From positions 1 to 17,560 of the forward strand of contig JBOGWB010000091.1 in assembly GCA_050693035.1 (NCBI GenBank): a stretch of DNA of 17,560 nucleotides. The letters run 5' to 3'. This stretch comes from DASYVD01 sp050693035 (GTDB taxonomy: Bacteria; Actinomycetota; UBA4738; CALAEC01). Below, piece by piece: positions 6,285 to 14,323 of the stretch. The position numbers and the translations under genes were made by a program. The notes beneath the pieces were generated by a model that did not search any database, was not told the DNA's origin, and worked only from the letters and a program-made list of their open reading frames with translations. How positions within the stretch are numbered: the first letter of the stretch is position 1; each line of letters opens with the position of its first letter.

Positions 6285-8105
6285 GTGACACCCGAGCAGC
6301 CCGAGCCGAATGCGCACCGGCCAACGGAGGAGTGCGACCTGGTCATGAAGGGGGGGATCACGTCCGGGGTGATCTACCCCACTACGGCCCGCCGTCTCGC
6401 TCAGCGGTACCGCTTCCGGAATGTCGGTGGCGCCTCGGTCGGGGCGATCGCCGCGGCGGTGACGGCGGCGGCCGAGTATGGACGGCAGACCGGGCGGGGC
6501 GCCGGGTTCGCCCAGCTCGACCTGGTGAACCAGGAGATCGCCCGGGAGGGATTCCTCATCTCGCTCTTCAAGCCTCGGCCGGCCGTCCGGGGACTCTTCG
6601 CCGTCTATCTGGCGGCGATCCGAAAGCAGGGTCCGCTCTCCACGTTCGCGACCGTGCTCCGCCAGGCCCTGTGGGTGACGTTGCTGCTCGTGGCGTGGTG
6701 GGGAACGCTGGGGGTGACGGCGTGGTGGCTCGGCGCGCGTTGGTGGCTGATCCCGGCGCTGCTCGTCGTGTGGGGACTCCTGGGCTGGGCCGTGCTGTCG
6801 GCGCTGACGCGGCGGGTCAGAGGCTCGGGATTCTTCGTCGGCATCCTGCTCCCCATCGCCTGGCCTCTGCTCTTGGCGATCCCCTCGATAGGGATGCGAT
6901 CGTGGCGCGGCCTCTCTCAGCACGACTTCGGGTTCATCCCAGGCTCGTCGGCCGAGGGGGATGCCCTGTGCGATTGGCTCCACCACCACGTCCAGGCGGC
7001 GGCGGGGCTCGACGAGGGCCAGCCGCTCACCTTCGGGATGCTTCGGAAGGATCGAGGCCTGGACGGCGAGCCGGTCGGGATCGACCTCCAGATGATGACG
7101 ACGGACGTGTCGACGGCACGACCCGTCCGGCTTCCGCGGGACCTCGAGGGGTATGCGTTCGACCCCGGCGATCTTCGCGACGTCCTCCCCGGGCCGGTCA
7201 CGAAGTGGCTCGAGGATCAGGGAACGCCCGAAGGAGGGGTGGTGAGACTTCCCGTACCGGACGACCTGCCGGTGCTCCTGGGGTTTCGAATGAGCCTGTC
7301 GTTTCCGCTTCTCTTCACCGCGGTTCGCCTGTACGCACCTGCGCCCGAAACCCTCGACCCGCGGCCGGTGGCGCACTGGTTCTCTGACGGAGGGATCGGC
7401 AGCAACTTCCCGATCCATTTCTTCGACGCGTGGGTGCCGAAGCGGCCCACGTTCGCGCTCTCGTTCGCCCCCTTCCCATTGGACCGCGAGGGCCGGCTGC
7501 TGGTGGAGGAAAGCGACGTCGGCCTGCCGCCTGCTCCGAACGGCGCGCGGCTCCCCCGCTGGGTGGGTATCGACGGGATCGGCGGGTTCATCTCGCAGAT
7601 GCTCGATACGATGCAGAACTGGCGTGACACGGTCCAGTCCGAGCTGCCGGGGTTCCGCGACCGCGTCTACGAGGCGAGGCTGGACAAGGAAGCCGGCGAG
7701 GGCGGGCTGAACCTCGGGATGGACGCAGCAACCATCGAGCGGCTGCAGGCCCGAGGGGGTCGGGTGGGCCAGGCCATCATCGACACCTTCGACTTCGACC
7801 AGCACTTCTTCACGAGGTACCTCCTGGCCATGCAGCAGCTCGAATTGGGGCTCGTCGGCCAGGAGGTGGTGGGGACCACGCGGGAAACGGGGCTCCGTGA
7901 CGTGTTCGCCGCCAGGCGTGAACGCTTCGCGGCGGGAGACGTCGGGGCGGGGGAGCTGTTCGGACGCACGTCCGACTGGCTCCCGCGCGCCGGGACCGCT
8001 ACCTGGGCCCTGATCCAGGCCGCCGAGACTTGGGCTGAATTTGGCCGGTACATGGGCGACCAGCCGAGGCCCCAGCCCGTCATGCGGGTGATCCCGGACG
8101 TGTGA
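6285..8105 (+). CDS. Patatin-like phospholipase-family protein with an internal membrane segment
   Basis: This is a 606-residue protein with a patatin catalytic dyad. DLVMKGGITSGVIYP (18-32) supplies the Gly-rich oxyanion motif, GASVG (49-53) the nucleophile Ser51, and FSDGGIGSNFPI (366-377) the Asp368-Gly-Gly motif. Between them, roughly residues 126-204 form a strongly hydrophobic, Trp/Leu-rich stretch with about three possible membrane helices (near 127-148, 152-175, 182-202). The enzyme is therefore likely membrane-anchored with cytosolic catalytic halves. The C-terminal 200 residues hold no motif I recognise. GTG 6285 after GGGGAGGAG is chosen; the 22-codon upstream extension looks non-conserved. 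Lipid acyl-hydrolase activity is expected from the family, but substrate is unknown. It may share a transcript with the sigma factor gene 103 bp upstream. Confidence 0.85.
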   Translation: MTPEQPEPNAHRPTEECDLVMKGGITSGVIYPTTARRLAQRYRFRNVGGASVGAIAAAVTAAAEYGRQTGRGAGFAQLDLVNQEIAREGFLISLFKPRPAVRGLFAVYLAAIRKQGPLSTFATVLRQALWVTLLLVAWWGTLGVTAWWLGARWWLIPALLVVWGLLGWAVLSALTRRVRGSGFFVGILLPIAWPLLLAIPSIGMRSWRGLSQHDFGFIPGSSAEGDALCDWLHHHVQAAAGLDEGQPLTFGMLRKDRGLDGEPVGIDLQMMTTDVSTARPVRLPRDLEGYAFDPGDLRDVLPGPVTKWLEDQGTPEGGVVRLPVPDDLPVLLGFRMSLSFPLLFTAVRLYAPAPETLDPRPVAHWFSDGGIGSNFPIHFFDAWVPKRPTFALSFAPFPLDREGRLLVEESDVGLPPAPNGARLPRWVGIDGIGGFISQMLDTMQNWRDTVQSELPGFRDRVYEARLDKEAGEGGLNLGMDAATIERLQARGGRVGQAIIDTFDFDQHFFTRYLLAMQQLELGLVGQEVVGTTRETGLRDVFAARRERFAAGDVGAGELFGRTSDWLPRAGTATWALIQAAETWAEFGRYMGDQPRPQPVMRVIPDV

Positions 8106-8262
8106 CGTCGTGGGCGCGTAACCCAGGCGGCCTCCGCTCCCGGCACGTTGGCCCAACCGTATGGGGGGCTTTCGCCGCTGGCTCCCTTCCGGCGAGGACG
8201 CCGAGTCGGGGGATTTCGATAGTCTTCACCCAGGACGACCAGGGCATCGGGAGGAACCCATC
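8106..8262. other. Intergenic region before the aldehyde dehydrogenase pair
   Basis: The 157 bp between the patatin and aldehyde dehydrogenase genes hold no convincing gene. The in-frame extension of the dehydrogenase back to 8161 is not like the family. GATAGT at 8218-8223 is a possible -10 element without a clear -35. I see no strong terminator hairpin with a T run. Confidence 0.3.
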
Positions 8263-9720
8263 ATGGCCACGACGACACAGCGCAGGCAGATGTTCATCGG
8301 AGGGGACTGGGTGGACGGGACGACCGACGAGTCGCTGCCGGTGGTGAACCCGGCCACCGGGGAGACCATCGCCGAGATCCCTCGAGGCTCCGAGCAGGAC
8401 GTGGACCGCGCGGTCAAGGCTGCCCAGAAGGCCTTCGACGAAACCTGGTTCGACACGACACCGGGCGAGCGCAGCGGGATGATGCTGAAGCTGGCCGACG
8501 CCATCGAGGAGAACGCCGATGAGCTCGGGCGGCTGGAGTCGGAGAACGTCGGGAAGCCCTCAGCGTGGGTGGTCTCTGACGAGATCATGGTGATCGCGGA
8601 GCAGATCAGGTTCTTTGCCGGCGCCGCCCGGGTGGTCGGTGGCCTGTCGACCGGGGAGTACTACAAGCAGGACGGCACGCTGTACACGAGCTGGCTGCGG
8701 CGGGAGCCGATCGGCGTGGTGGGCCTGATCGCACCCTGGAATTACCCCCTGTACATGGCGATGTGGAAGTTCGCCCCGGCTCTGGCAGCCGGCAACACCG
8801 TGGTCCTCAAGCCGTCGGAGTGGACCCCCCTGACCCTTCTTCGCATGACCGAGCTGGCCGCGGACATCTTCCCGCCCGGCGTGTTCAACGTGGTGCTCGG
8901 AGACGGGGTACCCACCGGCCAGGCCATCGTGAAGCACCCGGGCGTGGGGATGGTGTCCCTGACGGGCGAGGTCACCACGGGGAAGGAGGTGGCCCGGGCC
9001 GCCGCGGACAGCCTCAAGCGAGTGCATCTCGAACTGGGCGGCAAGGCCCCGGTGGTCGTCTTCGACGACGCGAATCTGGAGAGCTCCGTCGAGTGGATCA
9101 AGACCGCCGGCTACTTCAACTCGGGACAGGACTGCACGGCGGCGACTCGGGTTCTGGCAGGAGGAGGCATCTACGACAACCTCCTCTCCGAGCTGGTGCC
9201 GGCCGTCGAGTCGCTGAAGGTCGGCGACCCGTCGGCGGCGGACACAGAGATGGGTCCGGTGGTCTCCAGGGAGCAGCTCGAGCGAGTCACAGGGTTCGTC
9301 GATCGCGCCCGTGACGCCGGCGCCAAGGTCCTGACGGGCGGCGAGCGGATCGACGGTCCGGGCTTCTTCTACAAGCCCAGCGTGATCACCGGCATCGATC
9401 AGAGCTCGGAGATCATCCAGCGCGAGGTGTTCGGACCGGTGGTCACGGTGCAACGGTTCGAGGACAACGAGCAGGCCATCGCGTGGGCCAACGATGTGGA
9501 CTACGGGCTGTCGGCCTCGGTGTGGACGCGGGACATCGGCCGGGCCCTGAACGCCTCACGGAAGCTCCGGTTCGGAACAGTGTGGATCAACACCCACATC
9601 CCGCTCACGCCGGAGATGCCCCACGGCGGCTTCAAGCAGAGCGGATACGGCAAGGACATGAGCATCTACGGGATCGAGCACTACACCGAGCTGAAGCACG
9701 TGATGGCGCCGATCGACTGA
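8263..9720 (+). CDS. Aldehyde dehydrogenase, gamma-aminobutyraldehyde dehydrogenase-like
   Basis: This 485-residue NAD(P)+-dependent aldehyde dehydrogenase carries the full catalytic set: Asn160 in APWNYP, Glu257 in HLELGGKAP and nucleophile Cys291 in NSGQDCTAATR. The C-terminal run WINTHIPLTPEMPHGGFKQS and the following SGYGKDMSIYG are characteristic of gamma-aminobutyraldehyde/betaine-aldehyde-type enzymes, which turn 4-aminobutanal from putrescine breakdown into GABA. ATG 8263 follows GGGAGG at about 8 nt. A second aldehyde dehydrogenase starts 10 bp after its stop, so the two are very likely co-transcribed. No putrescine aminotransferase or oxidase is in the window, so the polyamine role rests on sequence resemblance only. 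Other omega-aminoaldehydes are equally possible. Confidence 0.85.
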   Translation: MATTTQRRQMFIGGDWVDGTTDESLPVVNPATGETIAEIPRGSEQDVDRAVKAAQKAFDETWFDTTPGERSGMMLKLADAIEENADELGRLESENVGKPSAWVVSDEIMVIAEQIRFFAGAARVVGGLSTGEYYKQDGTLYTSWLRREPIGVVGLIAPWNYPLYMAMWKFAPALAAGNTVVLKPSEWTPLTLLRMTELAADIFPPGVFNVVLGDGVPTGQAIVKHPGVGMVSLTGEVTTGKEVARAAADSLKRVHLELGGKAPVVVFDDANLESSVEWIKTAGYFNSGQDCTAATRVLAGGGIYDNLLSELVPAVESLKVGDPSAADTEMGPVVSREQLERVTGFVDRARDAGAKVLTGGERIDGPGFFYKPSVITGIDQSSEIIQREVFGPVVTVQRFEDNEQAIAWANDVDYGLSASVWTRDIGRALNASRKLRFGTVWINTHIPLTPEMPHGGFKQSGYGKDMSIYGIEHYTELKHVMAPID

Positions 9721-9730
9721 GGTGAGCCGG

Positions 9731-11164
9731 ATGACCGAGACCAGACCGTACCTGGTGGCCGGGGAGTGGCGCCCCGGGGACGAGCGGTTCGAAGTGAGGA
9801 GTCCCTACGACGGTACGGTCGTCGCGGAGGTCGGTGTCCCGTCGGACTCGGATATCGAGGAGGCGGTGGATGCGGCGGACGAGACGTTCGAGAAGGAGTC
9901 GCGGAATCTCCCGGTGCATGCCAGGGCGGAAGCGCTCCTGCACATCTCTACGCGGATCCAGGAGCGCGTCGACGAGGTGGCCCGGCACATCGCTCGGGAG
10001 GGTGGAAAGCCCCTCAAGTGGGCCACCGTTGAAGCGAACCGGGCCGTCTCTACCTTCCGGTGGGCGTCGGAGATCGTGCGGTCCTCGGAAGGCGAGCTCC
10101 TCAGGCTGGACACCGACCCCGCCCTCGGGAGCCGGCTCGGACTGATCCGGCGGTTCCCCTACGGACCCGTGCTCGGCATCTCCCCGTTCAACTTCCCGGT
10201 GAACCTGGTGGCCCACAAGATGGCCCCGGCCCTGGGGGTGGGGGCACCCATCGTCCTCAAACCGGCCACGGCCACGCCGATCGGTGCGCTCGTCCTCGGC
10301 GAGCTCTTCACCGAAACCGATCTTCCGAAGGGGATGCTCTCCGTATTGCCGATCTCCGGCTCGAAGGCCGAGGGGCTGGCGCGGGATCCTCGTTTCAAGA
10401 AGATCTCCTTCACGGGATCGAGTCCGGTCGGGTGGAAGCTGAAGTCCCTGGATCCCAAGAAGCACGTCACGCTGGAACTCGGGGGGAACGCCGGAGTGAT
10501 CGTCCACTCGGACGCAGATCTGGATCTCGCCGCCGCCCGCATCGCCTACGGGGGGTACTACCAGGCCGGGCAGTCGTGCATCGCCGTGCAGCGGAACTTT
10601 GTCCATGCCCCTGTCTACGAGGATTTCGTGGATCGGTTGGTGAAGCAGGTCGAGTCGCTGAAGGTGGGTGACCCCATGGACCCGGACACCGACGTGGGGC
10701 CGGTGATCGACGAGGGCTCGCTCGAGCGGATCGCCGAGTGGGTCGACGAGGCCGTCTCGCAGGGGGCCGAGGTGCTCGTGGGCGGGGAGCGCAAGGATCC
10801 GTTCTACGCGCCGACAGTGCTGGCGAAGGTCCGTCGGGACATGAAGGTCTGCACGGAGGAGATCTTCGGGCCGGTGACAACGGTGAGCTCGTACGAGACG
10901 TTCGAGGAGGCTATCGACGAGGTCAACGCGACCCAGTACGGGCTCCAGGCGGGCGTGTTCACCCGAGACATCGAGCGCGCCTTCCTGGCCCATCGAGAGA
11001 TCCGGGTGGGGGGCCTGATCCTGAACGACGTCTCCGCGTTCCGGGCCGACCAGATGCCCTACGGGGGGACGAAGGAGTCCGGCTACGGGCGGGAAGGCCT
11101 GCGGTACGCCATGGAGGAGATGACCGAGCCCCGGATCATGGTGGTCTCCCACATCCCGCTGTAG
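9731..11164 (+). CDS. Aldehyde dehydrogenase family protein (subfamily uncertain)
   Basis: A 477-residue aldehyde dehydrogenase with all key residues: Asn154 in ISPFNFPVN, Glu249 in VTLELGGNAG and Cys283 in QAGQSCIAVQR. The MPYGGTKESGYGREG motif near the C terminus is standard. The GQSCIAVQR and ISPFNFPVNL patterns place it nearer the lactaldehyde/phosphonoacetaldehyde/non-phosphorylating glyceraldehyde-3-phosphate group than the betaine-aldehyde group, but I cannot name its substrate. ATG 9731 is preferred because GAGG at 9719-9722, overlapping the preceding stop, has an 8-nt spacing; GTG 9722 is an alternative. It forms a tandem pair with a quite diverged paralogue upstream, suggesting two sequential or parallel aldehyde oxidations. 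Confidence 0.85.
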   Translation: MTETRPYLVAGEWRPGDERFEVRSPYDGTVVAEVGVPSDSDIEEAVDAADETFEKESRNLPVHARAEALLHISTRIQERVDEVARHIAREGGKPLKWATVEANRAVSTFRWASEIVRSSEGELLRLDTDPALGSRLGLIRRFPYGPVLGISPFNFPVNLVAHKMAPALGVGAPIVLKPATATPIGALVLGELFTETDLPKGMLSVLPISGSKAEGLARDPRFKKISFTGSSPVGWKLKSLDPKKHVTLELGGNAGVIVHSDADLDLAAARIAYGGYYQAGQSCIAVQRNFVHAPVYEDFVDRLVKQVESLKVGDPMDPDTDVGPVIDEGSLERIAEWVDEAVSQGAEVLVGGERKDPFYAPTVLAKVRRDMKVCTEEIFGPVTTVSSYETFEEAIDEVNATQYGLQAGVFTRDIERAFLAHREIRVGGLILNDVSAFRADQMPYGGTKESGYGREGLRYAMEEMTEPRIMVVSHIPL

Positions 11165-11224
11165 GGGCTCCCCCTGGGGTGGGCCCCTAAACCGCCCCCG
11201 GCAGCGGCCGATGCTACTGGCGAG

Positions 11225-11240
11225 GGGCCCGTTCGGGCCC
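11225..11240. repeat. Perfect short inverted repeat upstream of the histidine kinase gene
   Basis: GGGCCC (11225-11230), the four-base loop GTTC, then GGGCCC (11235-11240) can form a 6-bp all-GC hairpin. It lies 13 bases before the kinase start and about 60 bases after the dehydrogenase stop. There is no following T run, so it is not a classical terminator; it could instead affect kinase translation. Confidence 0.5.
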
Positions 11241-11253
11241 GCGAGAGTTGAGC

Positions 11254-12483
11254 GTGTCCAACTTCGGCAACCTGTTCCAGTCGGCCCGGTCCGCGTTTCG
11301 TGCGAGGCGGCTTCCCGCGCCGCTGCGAGACGCCGATGTTCTCTACCGGACGCTGGTCGAGCAGGTCCCGGCGGTCGTGTACGTCGATGCGGTCGACGAC
11401 GTCAGTACGGCGCTGTACATCAGCCCGCAGTACGAGCGGCTCCTCGGGTACAGCTCGGCGGAGCGGATGGCCGACCCCCACCTATGGATGGAGCGCCTGC
11501 ATCCGGAGGATCGGGATCGGGTCCTGGAGGAGAGCCGGAGGACCAACCGCACGGGCCAGCCCTTCTCCATGGAGTACCGCCTGCTCCATCGGGACGGCCA
11601 CGTCGTGTGGGTCCGGGACGAAGCGCGGATGGTTCGCAACGACGCGGGGCGCCCCATGTACTGGCAGGGTCTCCTGATCGACGTCACGGAGCGGATCACG
11701 TCCGAACAAGCGGTCCGCCGGGCCTACGAGCGAGAGCGGGAGGCCGCGGACCGGCTCCGCTCGCTCGATGAGATGAAGAACGCCTTCCTCAACGCCGTCT
11801 CTCACGAGCTCAGGACGCCGCTCGCGGCGCTCCTCGGGTTCGCCTTGACGCTCGAGCAGCAGGGTGAGGGCCTGTCCCGGGAGGAACAGCTGGACCTGGT
11901 GGCTCGGCTGGCCCGGAACGCGCGGAAGCTCGACACGCTCCTGTCGGATCTCCTCGACCTCGACCGCCTGCGGCGCGGCGTCCTCGAGCCCCAGCGCCGC
12001 CTCGTCGACGTGGGCGCCCTGGCGCACCGCGTCGTGGAGGAGGCCCAGGTGGCCCTGGACCGGATCGAGATGGATGCGGCGCCCGTGGTAGCGGCGGTGG
12101 ATGGTCCGAAGGTGGAGCGAATACTGGAGAACCTGGTTGCCAACTCGGCGAAGCACGCGGGACCGGGTACCCGGATCTGGGTGACCGTGCAGCAACAGGA
12201 CGGAGGGGTGCTGCTCGTGGTGGACGACGACGGATCCGGCATCCCCGACGATCTCAAGCAAGCGATCTTCGAGCCCTTCCGTCAAGGTGATGGGGTGCGC
12301 CCCCACGCTCCCGGCGCGGGGATCGGGCTATCGCTCGTGGCCCTGTTTGCCGAGCTCCACGGAGGGCGGGCCTGGGTGGAGGACCGACCCGGCGGCGGCT
12401 CTTCCTTCCGAGTGTTCCTTCCCGCCGGATCGGAGGTCAGCCAGGTGCGGGCGAGCGAAGGGGTCGCCGAGCGGACGGTCTGA
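11254..12483 (+). CDS. PAS domain-containing soluble sensor histidine kinase
   Basis: A 409-residue kinase lacking any membrane span or signal peptide, hence cytosolic. A PAS fold covers about residues 29-147 (YRTLVEQVPAVVYVD, then YISPQYERLLGY, MEYRLLHRDGHVVWV). It connects through a helical AVRRAYEREREAADRL linker to a HisKA domain with phospho-acceptor His184 in AVSHELRTPLAAL. The HATPase domain shows the N box ENLVANSAKHAG (292-303), G1 DDDGSGIPD (324-332) and G2 GAGIGLS (354-360). GTG 11254 is taken as start; TTG 11248 in the same frame is possible, and neither has a good ribosome site. No response regulator is adjacent, so it is an orphan kinase in this window. It follows the aldehyde dehydrogenase pair by 89 bp. 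The PAS ligand is not predictable. Confidence 0.88.
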   Translation: MSNFGNLFQSARSAFRARRLPAPLRDADVLYRTLVEQVPAVVYVDAVDDVSTALYISPQYERLLGYSSAERMADPHLWMERLHPEDRDRVLEESRRTNRTGQPFSMEYRLLHRDGHVVWVRDEARMVRNDAGRPMYWQGLLIDVTERITSEQAVRRAYEREREAADRLRSLDEMKNAFLNAVSHELRTPLAALLGFALTLEQQGEGLSREEQLDLVARLARNARKLDTLLSDLLDLDRLRRGVLEPQRRLVDVGALAHRVVEEAQVALDRIEMDAAPVVAAVDGPKVERILENLVANSAKHAGPGTRIWVTVQQQDGGVLLVVDDDGSGIPDDLKQAIFEPFRQGDGVRPHAPGAGIGLSLVALFAELHGGRAWVEDRPGGGSSFRVFLPAGSEVSQVRASEGVAERTV

Positions 12484-12508
12484 GTCCGAGGCCGGTCCCA
12501 CCCCAACG

Positions 12509-13477
12509 CTATCCGGACAAGGTCTCCCGGAGCCCCACGTCCAGGGAGCGCGGGGCGTACCCGAGCTCCCGCCGTGCCTTGGCGTCGGTGGCCCAGTACG
12601 TCACGCCGTGGGCGGCCCGGACCGCTTCGGACAGGTTGGCCGGGGTTCCCAGGAGCCTGGCGGCAATCGGTCCCAGCGGAGCGCTCATCCTGACGACGCG
12701 CGGCGGGACGGCCAGCCGGGGCGGCCGTCGGCCGATGATGGCCGCGGCGCGATCGACCACCTCGCCCATCCGTGCGACCTCACCGCCGAGGATGTACGAC
12801 TGCCCGGACACGCCGCCCTCGTACGCCAAGACGATCCCCCCGGCGACGTCGTCCACGTGGACGAAGGTCATGCCCAGCTCAGGAAACAGCCGGAACCACA
12901 GACGCCCCTTCCGCAGCTGATCGATCATCCAGCCCACCTCGGAGTGGTCGTCGCGTCCGTACACCGCCCCGGGCTGGACGATCACGATCGGCACGTCGTG
13001 CGCGATCCGCTCGGCTGCTGCGAGGTGGGCGAGATACTTGGTCTCGTCGTAGTAGGACAGGAACCCATCCGCGGCCGGGCGCTCGTACGCCTCGTCGACG
13101 ATACGCCCGCGCGTGTTGCCGAACACGTTGCACGTGGAGACGTACAGGATCCGCGGGACGCCCGCTTCGGCGGCCGCGTCCAGGACCACTTCGGTGCTTC
13201 GCACGTTAGCCTGGTACATGGCCGGTCGTTCTCTCGGCCGGATGCCCACGCGATACATCCCCGCAAGATGGAAGGCGGCGTCGCACCCGTCGGCGGCCCG
13301 CCGGACTGCGGCCGGGTCGGAGGCGTCGCCCTCGACGAGCTCCACGCCGGCGTCCCGGAGCGTCTCCGCCCGGTCCGGCGAGCGCACCAGAGCCACGACG
13401 TCGTCTCCGCGGGCCCGAAGCCTCCGGACGAAGTGGCCGCCGATGAACCCGGTGGCCCCGGTGACGAACGCCCTCAT
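12509..13477 (-). CDS. NAD(P)-dependent epimerase/dehydratase (extended SDR family)
   Basis: The 322-residue protein has an N-terminal Rossmann motif TGATGFIGG (6-14), a VEGDASD strand that binds the adenine side, the active-site STCNVFG (114-120) and the catalytic pair Tyr143 and Lys147 in YYDETKY. VQPGAVYGRDD and TFVHVDDVAGG are standard extended-SDR elements. It resembles the dihydroflavonol-reductase/hopanoid-associated sugar epimerase branch (HpnA-like) more than GalE, but no hopanoid gene is nearby and the substrate is unknown. Start ATG 13477 follows AGGAGAG. Its ATG overlaps the TGA of the upstream DUF72 gene (ATGA), implying coupled translation. A much longer reading frame in this phase extends to 15256, but that extension is antisense or out-of-frame shadow of other genes. 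Confidence 0.87.
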   Translation of the reverse strand: MRAFVTGATGFIGGHFVRRLRARGDDVVALVRSPDRAETLRDAGVELVEGDASDPAAVRRAADGCDAAFHLAGMYRVGIRPRERPAMYQANVRSTEVVLDAAAEAGVPRILYVSTCNVFGNTRGRIVDEAYERPAADGFLSYYDETKYLAHLAAAERIAHDVPIVIVQPGAVYGRDDHSEVGWMIDQLRKGRLWFRLFPELGMTFVHVDDVAGGIVLAYEGGVSGQSYILGGEVARMGEVVDRAAAIIGRRPPRLAVPPRVVRMSAPLGPIAARLLGTPANLSEAVRAAHGVTYWATDAKARRELGYAPRSLDVGLRETLSG

Positions 13478-14241
13478 CCGGCTCTCTCCTGTCCCTGCTC
13501 CGGTCCCGGCCCGCGGACGTCGAACCCGCGCTGGCTCAAGAGCTCGGTGAGGGTTCGAGCATCGCGGACCGCCGCGCCGCCGGGGTCGTTGTTGAAGTAG
13601 AGGTACACATCGCCGGCCTCGAGGCCGGCGATCTTCTCGGCCCACCGGCGCAGCTTCTCCCGTGGGTAGTCGGGACCCGTGGCGCTCCCCTGGTGGAACC
13701 GCACGTATGACCATCCTCCGGTGACCACGCTGGAGACGCGAGCGCCGGGCCGGTCGGCGAGGACGAGGGCGCATCCCGCCGCGTCCAGGAGCCGTTGGAC
13801 CTCTTGCGCTTCCCACGTCGGATGGCGGAACTCGAACGCGGCCCGCATCTCTTTTGGGAGCACGTCGAGCACGCCCTTCAGGCGTTCGAGGTCGATTGGA
13901 AGGTTCGGTGGGAGCTGGAAGAGGACGGGGCCCAGCTTGCTCTCGAGAAGCCGGCAACGTGACCAGAGCAGCTCGACCGGTTCGCGGGGGTCCCGGAGGC
14001 GCCTGATGTGCGTGATGTAGCGGCTGGCCTTGACGCCGATGACGAAGCCGGGGGCCGATCCCTCCCGCCAGGCCACGAAGGTCTCTTCCTTGGGGAGGTT
14101 GTAGAAGGTGTTGTTCACCTCGACCGTGGGGAAGCGCTCGGAGAAGTAGGAGAGCCACATGCGCTGGGGCAGGTCCGTCGGGTAGAGCGGGCCGCGCCAA
14201 TGGCGGTACTGCCAGCCGCTCGTGCCCACGAGGATCGTCAC
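13474..14241 (-). CDS. DUF72 domain-containing protein
   Basis: This protein of 255 residues begins MTILVGTSGWQYRHW, the typical DUF72 opening, and continues with WLSYFSERFPTVEVNNTFYN, FQLPPNL, FEFRHPTW and the late YLYFNND motif. The family has a TIM-barrel-like fold and no securely established biochemical role, so none is assigned. GTG 14241 is chosen because conservation begins exactly there; the ribosome site is weak, and the 34-residue upstream extension runs through G/C-run hairpin DNA and is not family-like. Its stop overlaps the start of the epimerase by 4 bp, making a two-gene operon. It diverges from the small membrane-protein gene. Confidence 0.9.
   Translation of the reverse strand: MTILVGTSGWQYRHWRGPLYPTDLPQRMWLSYFSERFPTVEVNNTFYNLPKEETFVAWREGSAPGFVIGVKASRYITHIRRLRDPREPVELLWSRCRLLESKLGPVLFQLPPNLPIDLERLKGVLDVLPKEMRAAFEFRHPTWEAQEVQRLLDAAGCALVLADRPGARVSSVVTGGWSYVRFHQGSATGPDYPREKLRRWAEKIAGLEAGDVYLYFNNDPGGAAVRDARTLTELLSQRGFDVRGPGPEQGQERAG
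13609..13632. repeat. 24-bp perfect palindrome inside the DUF72 gene
   Basis: The left arm ATCGCCGGCCTC (13609-13620) is followed directly by its exact reverse complement GAGGCCGGCGAT (13621-13632). It lies in the DUF72 coding sequence, in codons for roughly KIAGLEAGD. A 12-base arm match is well beyond ordinary chance in 17 kb, even allowing for GC bias. Confidence 0.9.
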
Positions 14242-14254
14242 GCCCTCGATTGTG

Positions 14255-14272
14255 CCCCCCGGCGAGGGGGGG
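14255..14272. repeat. C6/G7 inverted repeat in the divergent DUF72/membrane-protein spacer
   Basis: CCCCCC (14255-14260), the loop GGCGA, then a run of seven G (14266-14272) can fold into a compact hairpin just upstream of the DUF72 start. The bases after the G run (GGGGGGAGAA) recur at 14307-14316 ahead of the small membrane protein, forming a spaced direct repeat. Confidence 0.5.
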
Positions 14273-14323
14273 AGAAACGCTCCGGCAGGTGCAGCAAACT
14301 CCCTCTGGGGGGAGAATCGGACC

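Noticed and set aside
6228..8156. A 642-codon minus-strand frame antisense to the patatin gene
   Set aside because: Composition is Arg/Pro/His/Gly-rich with no motifs, typical of antisense frames in high-GC DNA; the plus strand has clear patatin motifs.
8161..8262. A 34-residue N-terminal extension of the first aldehyde dehydrogenase
   Set aside because: ATG 8263 has a good GGGAGG and gives the normal family length; the extension shows no dehydrogenase character.
11165..11200. GGGGC...GCCCC run after the second aldehyde dehydrogenase as an intrinsic terminator
   Set aside because: The G/C blocks can pair in several ways but no T run follows, so a terminator call is not justified.
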